DNA of 12,645 bases from UBA2730 sp022793235. GTDB lineage: Bacteria; Bacillota_I; Bacilli_A; RF39; UBA660. Each line of letters begins with the position of its first letter. Positions within the stretch are counted from its first letter, which is position 1. The stretch covers positions 1 to 12,645 of the forward strand of contig CATJZL010000030.1 of the NCBI GenBank assembly GCA_949745755.1, written 5' to 3'. Of this stretch, positions 1 through 7,935 are shown piece by piece. The notes under the pieces were generated by a model, which ran no database searches, was not told where the DNA came from, and was given only the letters and a program-made list of their open reading frames with translations. Position numbers and translations under genes: made by a program.

Positions 1-91
1 AAAAGATGACTCCAGTACAATACCGAAATCACCTTTTTGCATCCATTGCCTAATCTCTCTCTTTTTTATTCAGTCCTTGACATTGGGTACA
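1..91 (+). mobile_element. Right end of an IS3-family insertion sequence (partial)
   Basis: The first 91 bases look like the right-hand end of an IS3-family element whose body lies outside the window. The transposase C-terminus stops at position 53. It is followed by a short pyrimidine-rich stretch and then by TTGACATTGGGTACA at 77-91, which resembles the terminal inverted repeats of this family and ends in CA, as IS3-type elements do. The partner repeat and the target duplication cannot be checked here, so the exact end at 91 is an inference. The element sits directly upstream of the type VII secretion genes. Confidence 0.6.
3..53 (+). CDS. IS3-family transposase, C-terminal fragment (start outside window)
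   Basis: Reading from base 3 gives KMTPVQYRNHLFASIA and then TAA at 51-53. The MTPVQYRNHL string is the well-known C-terminal signature of the integrase-type transposase (OrfB) of IS3-family elements, just after the catalytic DDE core. Only these last 16 residues are in the window, so it is not known whether the full gene is intact or whether it uses the usual programmed frameshift. The enzyme would cut and join the ends of its own insertion sequence. Confidence 0.75.
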   Translation, partial: KMTPVQYRNHLFASIA

Positions 92-176
92 TTTTATTTT
101 TTTTAATTCTCTTTTTTTGATTTATATAAATTTAATAAAGAAATAAAGAAAAGGTATATTTTTATTGTTTGATATA

Positions 177-185
177 TGCTATACT
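177..185 (+). promoter_or_regulatory. Probable extended -10 promoter for essC
   Basis: TGCTATACT at 177-185 is an extended -10 element (TG, one base, then a hexamer matching TATAAT at five of six positions). It would start transcription near 192 and leave a leader of about 25 bases before the essC start at 217. No good -35 lies 17 bases upstream, which is usual for extended -10 promoters. An alternative is TTGATA at 169-174 with TATAAA at 192-197 and a 17-base spacer, but its transcript would begin almost on the ribosome-binding site. The promoter lies outside the neighbouring IS end. Confidence 0.45.
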
Positions 186-216
186 ATATGTTATAAAGAT
201 AAAAAGAGGTGTAGGG

Positions 217-3200
217 ATGAAGATATATATATTACAAAGATATCGAATGTATACATTTTTATTACCTAAAGTTATAGCAGGAAACTATATCATCACAGAT
301 TATGATGAAAGAAATGAAAAGAGAAGTCTACTAAATGTGGAAGAAGAAAATGGTAGATGGGTAATGAAAAGTAACAATGATATCTCTATTTTGGACAGTG
401 GTAAAATTATAGATAAAGTAGAATTACAAGTATATCAATTTTATCAAATACTAGTAGGTAAAGATGAATACATTACATTATATATAGATAAAAGCTATGA
501 AAGTAATTTTATCTACAAAAAGCTACCAACAAATGACTCATTAACAATTGGTTGTGGAAATAATCTAGATATCATATATCAATGTCCAAAAATAGATAAA
601 AAACAAGCCTTACTGACTTGCAAAAATGGAGTCTATACAATTAAAAATTTAAGTCCCAATATACCTATTTATGTCAATGGAAGACGAGTGGAAGAAAAAG
701 TTTTACAAAAATTAGATGTTGTTTTCATTTTAGGACTTCGTTTTACTATCTATGGAGAAAATATACTAATAAATAATATAAACAATGCAGTATTTATTTA
801 TTCTTCTAAATTAGCACAGATTACCAATAATTTTATTACTGGAAATGTGAACAATATGGGAGAAGTCTATACCAACTTTTATGAAGAAAAAGATTATTAC
901 TGGAAAACACCAGTATTTCAAAGTCAATTTAAAACATTAAATCTTAAGATATCACCTCCACCAAATATTCAAGAATATTCAGGTTCAGTACTTTTACAAA
1001 TGATACCATCATTAATTATGAGCAGCTCATCTATCATTATGGCTCTATTTTCATTTAATGATTTATTTAGTGAAGATCCAAATGCTAGACGTAGTGCTTT
1101 AATGTCACTTTTAATGTGTGCTAGTATGTTGTTTTGTAGCATTATATGGCCCCTTCTTTCCTCAATTGTATCAAAGTTTAGTACAAAAATACGAAATAAA
1201 AGAAGAATAAATAAATTTAAAAAATATTTAACAAAAAAAGAAAAATTATTAAAAGATGCCATAGAAGAACAGGGATCAATTTTGCAGAATAATAATGTAT
1301 CTTTAAATAAATGCCAAGAAATTATCATATCAAGAAACAATATGCTATTCTCAAGAAATATAGAAAACTATGATTTTTTAAGTGTTCGACTTGGTGTGGG
1401 AACAGTTCCACTAGACTGCAACATAGACTATCAAGAAGATGATTTTATTGAAGAAGAAGATAAAATGCTTATTCAAATACGCAAAATCATTGCAGAAAAT
1501 AGATTTATTCATGATGTACCAGCTACAGTTTCTCTCCTAGCACGTAATAAAGTAGCCTTTATATCAGAAGATAGCCTAACTAGTCAATATATTATGGGAG
1601 TAATTTTACAACTCGTTACTCTACATAGCTATGTAGATTTAAAGCTAATTATTTTAACAAGTAAAAATAGTGAAGACTATTATAGTTATATACAAAGACT
1701 ACCACACTTATGGAGTAATGATTATTCTATACGTTTTTTTGCCACAGAACACAGTGAAGCACAAGCTATATCCAACTACTTAGAAGGAGAATTTGGAAGA
1801 AGAAAAAATCTAAATGGAGAAATTACAGGAAAAAATATACTGCCATATTACTTAATATTAATAGATAGTATTGATGAATATAGAAATTTAAAAATATTAC
1901 AAGATATATTAGAATATAATGGAAATTTAGGATTTAGTGTAGCAGTATTTGATTCGAAAGTAGCAAATGTTCCAATAGAATGCAAATACTTTGTAAACTA
2001 TTCCAAAAATGAGGGAGCCTGTTTTGCAAGTGTTATGAGAGAAACAGATATTATAAGTTTTAAACCCGAATTTTTAAATGAAGAAGAAGTAGATTTAGCT
2101 CACTGTTTTTCATTACTTGCCAATATTCCAGTAAAAACAAATACAACCATACTTAGCAATTTACCAGATAGATATGGTTTTCTAGAAATGTATGATGTAG
2201 GAAAAGTAGAACAACTAAATGTATTAAATAAATGGAAAAACGCAAATATAGTGAATAGCCTAGCAGCTCCAATTGGAATAGACGCAACAGGAAACTTAAT
2301 TACCTTAGATTTACATGAAAAATACCATGGACCACATGGACTTATTGCAGGAATGACAGGTTCTGGGAAATCAGAATTTATTATTACCTATATTTTATCT
2401 TTAGCAGTAAATTATAGTCCAGACGAAGTTCAATTTGTTTTAATCGATTATAAAGGAGGAGGACTAGCAGGAGCCTTTGAAAATAGAAGTACAGGTATAA
2501 GACTTCCTCATTTAGTAGGAACGATAACAAACCTTGATAAAGCAGAAATGAAAAGAACTCTAGTAAGTATTGAAAGTGAAGCAAAACGAAGACAAAAAAT
2601 ATTTAATAAGGCAAAAGAAAAATTAAATATAGGAACAATAGATATTTATAAATATCAAAAACTGCATCGTGATGGAAAACTAGAGGAACCCATATCTCAT
2701 TTATTTATAATATGTGATGAGTTTGCTGAATTAAAGGCACAGCAACCAGACTTTATGGAACAGCTAATCTCTATGGCACGTATTGGACGAAGCCTAGGCG
2801 TACACCTAATATTAGCCACTCAAAAACCAAGTGGGGTAGTAGATGATCAAATTTGGTCAAACTCAAAATTCAAGGTCTGCTGTAAAGTACAAACAACGGA
2901 AGATAGTAATGAAATGTTACACAAAACGGATGCAGCATATATTAAAGAAGCAGGAAGATTTTATTTACAAGTGGGTTATGATGAATATTATATTTTAGGA
3001 CAATCCGCCTATTCAGGAATGCAATATATTCCTTTTGAAAAAGCAAGAAGTAAAGTTGACAATGCAATAGATTTTGTGAATGAAATAGGACAAATAATTA
3101 GAAGTGTAGAAGAAAACACAGATGTAGGGCCAAATAAAATAGAAAATCTAGGAGAAGAGTTAAAAAATGTTTTATTATATATCATAGATTCAGCAAAGAA

Positions 3201-4779
3201 CAATGGATATAAAGAAAATAATTTATGGTTGCCAAATATTCCTTCAATTATTTACCTAGAGAATATTCGTTCGAAATATAAGCCAGTAGATTATTCCTGT
3301 ATAATAAATCCAGTAATAGGAGAATATGATAATCCAAGAGCTCAATTACAAGGTGTAGTTCGTCTGCCCATAACAAAAGAGGGAAATACAGCCATCATAG
3401 GTATGACAAGTAGTGGAAAAACAACCCTCCTTTCAACCTTAATTTATTCAGTAATTACAACACATGACACAAACGAAGTAAACTTCTATATAATTGATTT
3501 AGGAGCAGAAACCTTAAAAAATTATATGAAAGCACCACAAGTAGGAGATGTTCTACTATCAAACGATGCAGAAAAAATAATAAGACTTTTAAAAATTTTA
3601 CAAAAAGAAAATAAAAACAGAAAAAAATTATTTTCGAATTATGGAGGTAGTTATGAAAGCTTTTGTAGACTATCTGGGAAAAAATTACCCAACATACTCT
3701 TATTAATAAATGGATTAGATATATTCAAAGAACAATTTGATAGCCTATTTGATGATGTTTTTATCCCCCTAACAAGAGATTGTAGTAAAAATGGTATTAC
3801 AATCATCTTTACAGCGACTACCCCTAATGCTCTAGAATTTAGAATTGCAAGCAATTTCCCACAACGGATAGCACTACAACTATTAGACCCCACAGATTAT
3901 TATATGATAGTAGATAAAACAAATGTAATTCCATCCAACTGTCCTGGAAGAGGTTTGATAAAAATAGGCGATGTATATGAATTTCAAACTTGCTTAATTT
4001 TTGAAGAAAAGGACTTATATCAAAATCTAGATTATATTTTCAAAGAGTTAGCAACTAAAATTGGTCAAGCCCCTCCAGTACCAGAACTCCCAAATATTGT
4101 AAAAATAGCAAAATATTTACCATATGAAAAATCACTAGATAATGTAATTATTGGACTAGAAAAGGAAACAGCTCAAGCCTATGTTTATAACTTTGCAAGA
4201 ACATTTACTATGATAGCAGCAAATAGGCAAGAAGACTTTGCAACTTTTATGCAAAGCCTATTACGTATTTTTGATAGGATTCCAAATTGCCATCCTATAG
4301 TCCTAAATACCTATCAAGATTTTGAATTTGATGAATATAAAAATACGAAAGTATATAGTGCAAACTTTAATAAGCTCCTTCCATCTCTTCATAAAAATAT
4401 GCAAAAATATATAGGAAATAATGAAGAAGTAAATAGAGTGCCAATCATAATCTTTGGATACACAGTACTACAAAAACATTTATTAGAAAATACAGATCCG
4501 AATAGGAAAACTTTAGTAGATTTAATGGAAATAGCAAATAAGACTTCAGTATATAAAGTGATTATAGTAGATACAGATAACAATTCAACCTTCATCAAAA
4601 AACAAAAATGGTATGAAAATTTAGATATAGAGTATGGAATATGGCTAGGATCAGAATTTTTCTATCAGCATCTATTCCCTGCTAGAAGAGAATATGGAGC
4701 AAATGATGAATCAGATCCAAATGATGAGGCTTGTGTAATAGAAGCAGGAGAACGAGTAATTGTTCGATATGTAAAGTAG
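217..4779 (+). CDS. essC: Type VII secretion system membrane ATPase EssC (FtsK/SpoIIIE family)
   Basis: This is the motor ATPase of the Bacillota type VII (ESX/WXG100) secretion system, which moves WXG100-type proteins across the cytoplasmic membrane. The 1520 residues follow the EssC plan. FHA-like domains occupy the N-terminus (second one about 105-190, beginning LTIG at 109). Two membrane helices lie at about 258-281 and 294-318. A first FtsK/SpoIIIE ATPase has Walker A GMTGSGKS at 712-719 and Walker B LFIICDE with D834/E835. A second has Walker A GMTSSGKT at 1062-1069 but a Walker B (LLLINGLD, 1161-1168) lacking the usual DE pair. A third, degenerate module from about 1310 has no GK[ST] loop. 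I chose ATG 217, preceded by AGAGGTG at 205-211, over the TTG at 169, which has no ribosome-binding site. The stop overlaps the next gene's Shine-Dalgarno. The other core T7SS genes are not in view. Confidence 0.93.
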   Translation: MKIYILQRYRMYTFLLPKVIAGNYIITDYDERNEKRSLLNVEEENGRWVMKSNNDISILDSGKIIDKVELQVYQFYQILVGKDEYITLYIDKSYESNFIYKKLPTNDSLTIGCGNNLDIIYQCPKIDKKQALLTCKNGVYTIKNLSPNIPIYVNGRRVEEKVLQKLDVVFILGLRFTIYGENILINNINNAVFIYSSKLAQITNNFITGNVNNMGEVYTNFYEEKDYYWKTPVFQSQFKTLNLKISPPPNIQEYSGSVLLQMIPSLIMSSSSIIMALFSFNDLFSEDPNARRSALMSLLMCASMLFCSIIWPLLSSIVSKFSTKIRNKRRINKFKKYLTKKEKLLKDAIEEQGSILQNNNVSLNKCQEIIISRNNMLFSRNIENYDFLSVRLGVGTVPLDCNIDYQEDDFIEEEDKMLIQIRKIIAENRFIHDVPATVSLLARNKVAFISEDSLTSQYIMGVILQLVTLHSYVDLKLIILTSKNSEDYYSYIQRLPHLWSNDYSIRFFATEHSEAQAISNYLEGEFGRRKNLNGEITGKNILPYYLILIDSIDEYRNLKILQDILEYNGNLGFSVAVFDSKVANVPIECKYFVNYSKNEGACFASVMRETDIISFKPEFLNEEEVDLAHCFSLLANIPVKTNTTILSNLPDRYGFLEMYDVGKVEQLNVLNKWKNANIVNSLAAPIGIDATGNLITLDLHEKYHGPHGLIAGMTGSGKSEFIITYILSLAVNYSPDEVQFVLIDYKGGGLAGAFENRSTGIRLPHLVGTITNLDKAEMKRTLVSIESEAKRRQKIFNKAKEKLNIGTIDIYKYQKLHRDGKLEEPISHLFIICDEFAELKAQQPDFMEQLISMARIGRSLGVHLILATQKPSGVVDDQIWSNSKFKVCCKVQTTEDSNEMLHKTDAAYIKEAGRFYLQVGYDEYYILGQSAYSGMQYIPFEKARSKVDNAIDFVNEIGQIIRSVEENTDVGPNKIENLGEELKNVLLYIIDSAKNNGYKENNLWLPNIPSIIYLENIRSKYKPVDYSCIINPVIGEYDNPRAQLQGVVRLPITKEGNTAIIGMTSSGKTTLLSTLIYSVITTHDTNEVNFYIIDLGAETLKNYMKAPQVGDVLLSNDAEKIIRLLKILQKENKNRKKLFSNYGGSYESFCRLSGKKLPNILLLINGLDIFKEQFDSLFDDVFIPLTRDCSKNGITIIFTATTPNALEFRIASNFPQRIALQLLDPTDYYMIVDKTNVIPSNCPGRGLIKIGDVYEFQTCLIFEEKDLYQNLDYIFKELATKIGQAPPVPELPNIVKIAKYLPYEKSLDNVIIGLEKETAQAYVYNFARTFTMIAANRQEDFATFMQSLLRIFDRIPNCHPIVLNTYQDFEFDEYKNTKVYSANFNKLLPSLHKNMQKYIGNNEEVNRVPIIIFGYTVLQKHLLENTDPNRKTLVDLMEIANKTSVYKVIIVDTDNNSTFIKKQKWYENLDIEYGIWLGSEFFYQHLFPARREYGANDESDPNDEACVIEAGERVIVRYVK

Positions 4780-4787
4780 GTGAATTT

Positions 4788-5039
4788 ATGGATAAAATAT
4801 TAGTATCAATTTATGTAGCAACAATAGATGAAAGTTACGATTTATTTCTTCCCATTAATATGAAAGTAAAGATAGCAACATTTTTAGTACAAAAGGTCAT
4901 AAGAAATTTGTCAGACGGAAACTACTTAGTCAATCAAAATGCACTTTTATATGACGCAATTTCTGGTTATGTAATTAATATAAACAATATTGTAAAAGAT
5001 TCAGGTATCGTAAATGGAAGCAAATTATTATTAATATAG
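4788..5039 (+). CDS. esaB: EsaB/YukD-like ubiquitin-fold T7SS accessory protein
   Basis: This 83-residue cytosolic protein matches the size and position of EsaB/YukD, the small ubiquitin-fold accessory or regulatory protein of Bacillota type VII secretion. It opens with an alternating hydrophobic strand (ILVSIYVAT) and has the family's pattern of a Leu/Pro-rich turn (FLPINMKVKIATFLVQKVI) leading into a helix, and it ends in SGIVNGSKLLLI, like the last strand of the ubiquitin fold. ATG 4788 is chosen because AGGTGA (4778-4783), overlapping the essC stop codon, sits five bases before it. An upstream in-frame TTG at 4731 would overlap essC with no such site. It is the last gene before a terminator. 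The family call rests on fold pattern, size and neighbour. Confidence 0.8.
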   Translation: MDKILVSIYVATIDESYDLFLPINMKVKIATFLVQKVIRNLSDGNYLVNQNALLYDAISGYVININNIVKDSGIVNGSKLLLI

Positions 5040-5065
5040 AGGTTATTTTATAACTTCTTTTTTTT
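5040..5065 (+). terminator. Rho-independent terminator after the T7SS unit
   Basis: A seven-pair stem (5040-5046 with 5050-5056, one G-U pair) closes a three-base loop and is followed by C and eight T residues (5058-5065). It begins directly after the esaB stop codon. It separates the secretion genes from rbfA. Confidence 0.7.
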
Positions 5066-5096
5066 GTAAACTTTTAAATGAAATTGATAAGGAAAA

Positions 5097-5125
5097 TTGT
5101 AATTAAAAGATGGATATGTTATATT
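5097..5125 (+). promoter_or_regulatory. Probable rbfA promoter
   Basis: TTGTAA at 5097-5102 and TATATT at 5120-5125 are separated by 17 bases. The -10 is preceded by TG and one base (5117-5119), making it an extended -10. Transcription would start near 5132, leaving only about 13 bases before the rbfA start, so the leader is unusually short. The position between a terminator and rbfA supports the call. Confidence 0.45.
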
Positions 5126-5144
5126 TTAAATGGAGGAATAAAAT

Positions 5145-5483
5145 ATGACTAAAAATTTAAGAATTGCAAGACTAAATCATACATATATGGAAGAAATTAG
5201 TATCATACTAAGAGAAGAAGTAAAAGATGAAGAATTAATAGATGTAGTCATTACTGGTGTAAATGTAACAAGTGATTTAAGCTATGCAAAAGTATATTTT
5301 ACAGTATTTAATAAAGAACATAAGAAAGAGATAACAAAGGCTCTAAACAATGCAGCACCTTTTATTCGTGGACAATTAGCAAAAAGAATAGAAATAAGAC
5401 ATACACCAGAATTAAAGTTTATTTATGATGATAGTGAAGAGCATGGAGAAAGAATAGATAAAATAATTGATAATCTAAAATAA
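5145..5483 (+). CDS. rbfA: Ribosome-binding factor A
   Basis: RbfA is a KH-fold protein that binds the 30S subunit and helps the 5' end of 16S rRNA mature; in many bacteria it is needed for growth in the cold. The 112-residue length is normal for the family. Family landmarks are VNVTSDLSYAKVYFTV in the middle, then RGQLAKRIEIRHTPELKF and the C-terminal YDDSEEHGERIDKII, close to the consensus PEL.F.YDDS...G.RID. GGAGG at 5132-5136 precedes ATG 5145 at normal spacing. In many Bacillota rbfA sits in the nusA-infB-rbfA-truB cluster; here it stands alone, with a T7SS terminator upstream and a cell-wall operon downstream. Confidence 0.96.
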   Translation: MTKNLRIARLNHTYMEEISIILREEVKDEELIDVVITGVNVTSDLSYAKVYFTVFNKEHKKEITKALNNAAPFIRGQLAKRIEIRHTPELKFIYDDSEEHGERIDKIIDNLK

Positions 5484-5515
5484 GTAGAATATATTTTGTA
5501 TTTTCATAAAATACT

Positions 5516-5543
5516 ATGAAATAAACTTTATTTGATGTATAAT
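5516..5543 (+). promoter_or_regulatory. Probable promoter of the hydrolase-murF-ddl operon
   Basis: A perfect TATAAT lies at 5538-5543. The best -35 partner is ATGAAA at 5516-5521 with a 16-base spacer (four of six matches). Transcription would begin near 5550, just ahead of the ribosome-binding site at 5559-5564. The -10 is strong and the -35 weak. Confidence 0.45.
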
Positions 5544-5574
5544 AAAAACGGATTTGGGAAGGTGAAAAAATGGA

Positions 5575-6300
5575 ATGCAAATAAAAATAAAAGAGATAGA
5601 AATTCATTATATTCAATATGGAAATCCTAAAGGAAAAGATATTATACTACTTCATGGATGGGGACAAAATATAGAAATGATGAAAATACTAGGAGATCAT
5701 TTTATATCAGAATATAGAATTACAATTCCAGATTTACCTGGCTTTGGAGAAAGCATGGAACCAAAAGAAGCTTGGATGCTGGATGATTATAGAGAAATGC
5801 TAGAAAATCTAGTAACAAAAATAGAAATACAAAATCCAATTGTTATAGGACACTCATTTGGTGGAAGACTAGCTATTCTTTACGCAAGTAGCAATAAAGT
5901 CTCCAAAGTAGTGCTATTTGGTAGCCCAATAAGACCAGAAACAAACAACAAGAATTTAAAAGTAAAAGTTTTAAAGTCAGTAAAAAAACTTCCTCTTATG
6001 AATAACATAGGAGAGAAGATGAAAAAGTATATTGGATCAAGAGACTATAAAGCTGCAAGCCCTATTATGAGACAAGTACTTGTGAATACAGTAAATAAAG
6101 ATTTAACAGAAGATGCAAAAAAAATAAAAGCATCAACCCTAATTATTTGGGGAGAAAATGATGCAGAAGCACGAATAGAAGATGCTAAAATATTAGAGCA
6201 TACAATACCTGATGCTGGGTTAATTATTCTCCCAGGAACACATTATGCCTATCTTGAAAATTTAGGACAAGTGATAAAAATATTAAATAGTTTTTTGTAG
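5575..6300 (+). CDS. Alpha/beta-hydrolase fold enzyme, substrate unknown
   Basis: This 241-residue, probably cytosolic enzyme has the full signature of the alpha/beta-hydrolase superfamily. HGWG at 27-30 forms the oxyanion region and GHSFGG at 92-97 gives the nucleophile Ser94. GEND gives Asp196 and GTHYAYLE gives His223, completing the triad. There is no signal peptide. The sequence does not reveal the substrate: esterase, lipase-like, peptidase and C-C hydrolase activities all share this pattern. It is the first gene of a tight operon with a Mur ligase and Ddl, so a role linked to cell-wall precursors or lipids is inferred. ATG 5575 lies 10 bases after AAGGTG (5559-5564). A nearer ATG at 5570 is in another frame and opens only a four-codon reading frame (see findings). 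Confidence 0.9.
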   Translation: MQIKIKEIEIHYIQYGNPKGKDIILLHGWGQNIEMMKILGDHFISEYRITIPDLPGFGESMEPKEAWMLDDYREMLENLVTKIEIQNPIVIGHSFGGRLAILYASSNKVSKVVLFGSPIRPETNNKNLKVKVLKSVKKLPLMNNIGEKMKKYIGSRDYKAASPIMRQVLVNTVNKDLTEDAKKIKASTLIIWGENDAEARIEDAKILEHTIPDAGLIILPGTHYAYLENLGQVIKILNSFL

Positions 6301-6310
6301 GAGGTAGTCT

Positions 6311-7924
6311 ATGTTCTATTTAATTATTCTAAGTATGATATTACTTTTATTCTTTAAAAGTAAAAAATCGCTTCATATGTTGCAACAAAATTTATATAAT
6401 GAAAATAATCGTTATATAAAATGGATAGGAAAGAATGCCCTTTCCTTTATAAATATTGAACTTTTTGCCATCTTTATGACATTAATGGGATATTTTGTAT
6501 TTTTTGATACAGAAAAGTATACAAGGCTTGCACAAATACTAATTATCATAATATACTTAATATCAGTCTCTATTTGGTATAACAAATTAAAAAAAGAACA
6601 AAAAAAGAAGCCACTCGTAATAACAAAAAGAGTAGAAAGATTAATTATTACTTTAATTATACTTCATATACTACCAATAGTATTTCTAATTTTAAATATA
6701 AAAAATACAAAAACAAGTTTTATTATTATTTTCGCCTATACCATAATACTATATCTAAATAACTTCATTATATATTTAGCAAAAATTATAAATACACCTG
6801 TAGAAAAATGTGTTGCAAGACATTTTGAAAATATGGCTCAGAAAAAGCTTCGTAGTATGACGGACTTAAAAATAGTTGGTATAACTGGTAGTTATGGAAA
6901 AACGAGTAGTAAAAATATACTTGCTGATATTTTAAATGTTAAATATAATGCTTTACCTACACCAAAAAATTTCAATACGCATAATGGACTTTTAATCACA
7001 ATAAATAATAATTTAGATAAGTTTACAGATATCTTTATAGCTGAAATGGGAGCCTATGTAAAAGGAGATATACAAGACCTTTGTGACATGATACATCCAA
7101 AATATGGTATTTTAACCAAAATTGGTACAGCACATTTAGAATCATTTGGGAGTGAAAAAAATATAATTGAAGGAAAATTTGAACTAATAGAGTCCTTACC
7201 AAGTGATGGAATAGGTGTGTTAAATAGAGATGATGAAAAGCAAGTATCCTATAAATTAAAAAACAATTGTAAAATAATATGGATTGGTATAGAAAATAAG
7301 GATGTGGATGTATATGCAACCAATATAGAATGCTCAAACATAGGTACAAAGTTTGATGTCCTGTTTAAAGGTGATAAGACAAGGTATCCTTTTGAATGCA
7401 AATTATTAGGTGATCACAATGTATATAACATTTTAGCCTCTATTGCCTTAGGACGTGAATTTGGGATTGAAATCAAGGATTTACAAAAATCTGTTCGTAA
7501 AGTAAAACCAGTAGAACATCGATTAGAATTAAAAACAATAGGAAACTTTTATATGATAGATGATGCTTATAATTCAAATCCAATCGGTGCTAAAAATGCC
7601 ATAGAAGTACTGGGGATGATGCCTGGTATAAAAATAGTTGTAACTCCTGGTATGATTGAACTTGCTGAAAAAGAAGAGGAACTAAATGAAAAATTTGGAG
7701 AACAAATTGCAGAAGTAGCAGATTATGTGGTTCTTATTGGGGAAAAGAAAACCGAGCCTATAAAAAAAGGTTTAAAGAACAAAAAATACAATTTTGATAA
7801 TGTAGTAATCTACAATGACGTGACAAAAGCATATAATTTTATAAATGGTATTAAAAATGAAAACAGAGATAGCGAAGTCTATGCATTGTTTGAAAATGAT
7901 TTACCAGATACATATAATGAGTAG
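6311..7924 (+). CDS. murF: MurF-type Mur ligase with N-terminal membrane domain
   Basis: This is a Mur-ligase family enzyme of MurF type; MurF joins D-Ala-D-Ala to UDP-MurNAc-tripeptide using ATP. The 537 residues split in two. Residues 1 to about 165 contain five hydrophobic helices (about 1-17, 45-66, 73-91, 110-130, 134-160). The catalytic part follows: P-loop GITGSYGKTSS (190-200), EMGAY with Glu245, GTAHLESFGS with His275, LNRDDE, LLGDHNVYN, then a C-terminal domain with EHRLE, DDAYNSNP (417-424) and VTPGMIEL, ending FENDLPDTYN. Classical MurF has a soluble domain that binds UDP-MurNAc at the N-terminus; here membrane helices take its place, so the substrate may be lipid-linked or bound differently. 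That is inference. AGGAGG at 6299-6304 overlaps the hydrolase stop, and the next gene, ddl, makes the D-Ala-D-Ala substrate. A specialised Mur ligase is the main alternative. Confidence 0.85.
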   Translation: MFYLIILSMILLLFFKSKKSLHMLQQNLYNENNRYIKWIGKNALSFINIELFAIFMTLMGYFVFFDTEKYTRLAQILIIIIYLISVSIWYNKLKKEQKKKPLVITKRVERLIITLIILHILPIVFLILNIKNTKTSFIIIFAYTIILYLNNFIIYLAKIINTPVEKCVARHFENMAQKKLRSMTDLKIVGITGSYGKTSSKNILADILNVKYNALPTPKNFNTHNGLLITINNNLDKFTDIFIAEMGAYVKGDIQDLCDMIHPKYGILTKIGTAHLESFGSEKNIIEGKFELIESLPSDGIGVLNRDDEKQVSYKLKNNCKIIWIGIENKDVDVYATNIECSNIGTKFDVLFKGDKTRYPFECKLLGDHNVYNILASIALGREFGIEIKDLQKSVRKVKPVEHRLELKTIGNFYMIDDAYNSNPIGAKNAIEVLGMMPGIKIVVTPGMIELAEKEEELNEKFGEQIAEVADYVVLIGEKKTEPIKKGLKNKKYNFDNVVIYNDVTKAYNFINGIKNENRDSEVYALFENDLPDTYNE

Positions 7925-7935
7925 GAGGATTTTTT

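Noticed and set aside
169..216. TTG 169 as the essC start
   Set aside because: It has no ribosome-binding site and would put the promoter elements inside the coding region. ATG 217 has AGAGGTG at proper spacing.
969..1340. Minus-strand open frame of 123 codons inside essC, with similar ones elsewhere
   Set aside because: It is the reverse shadow of a strong coding frame in A+T-rich DNA, rich in Phe, Leu and Ile, without a ribosome-binding site or recognisable domain.
5498..5514. Perfect seven-pair hairpin after rbfA as a terminator
   Set aside because: The stem is all A-T apart from one G-C pair, and no T tract follows it. It could be a weak terminator or mRNA end but cannot be supported as one.
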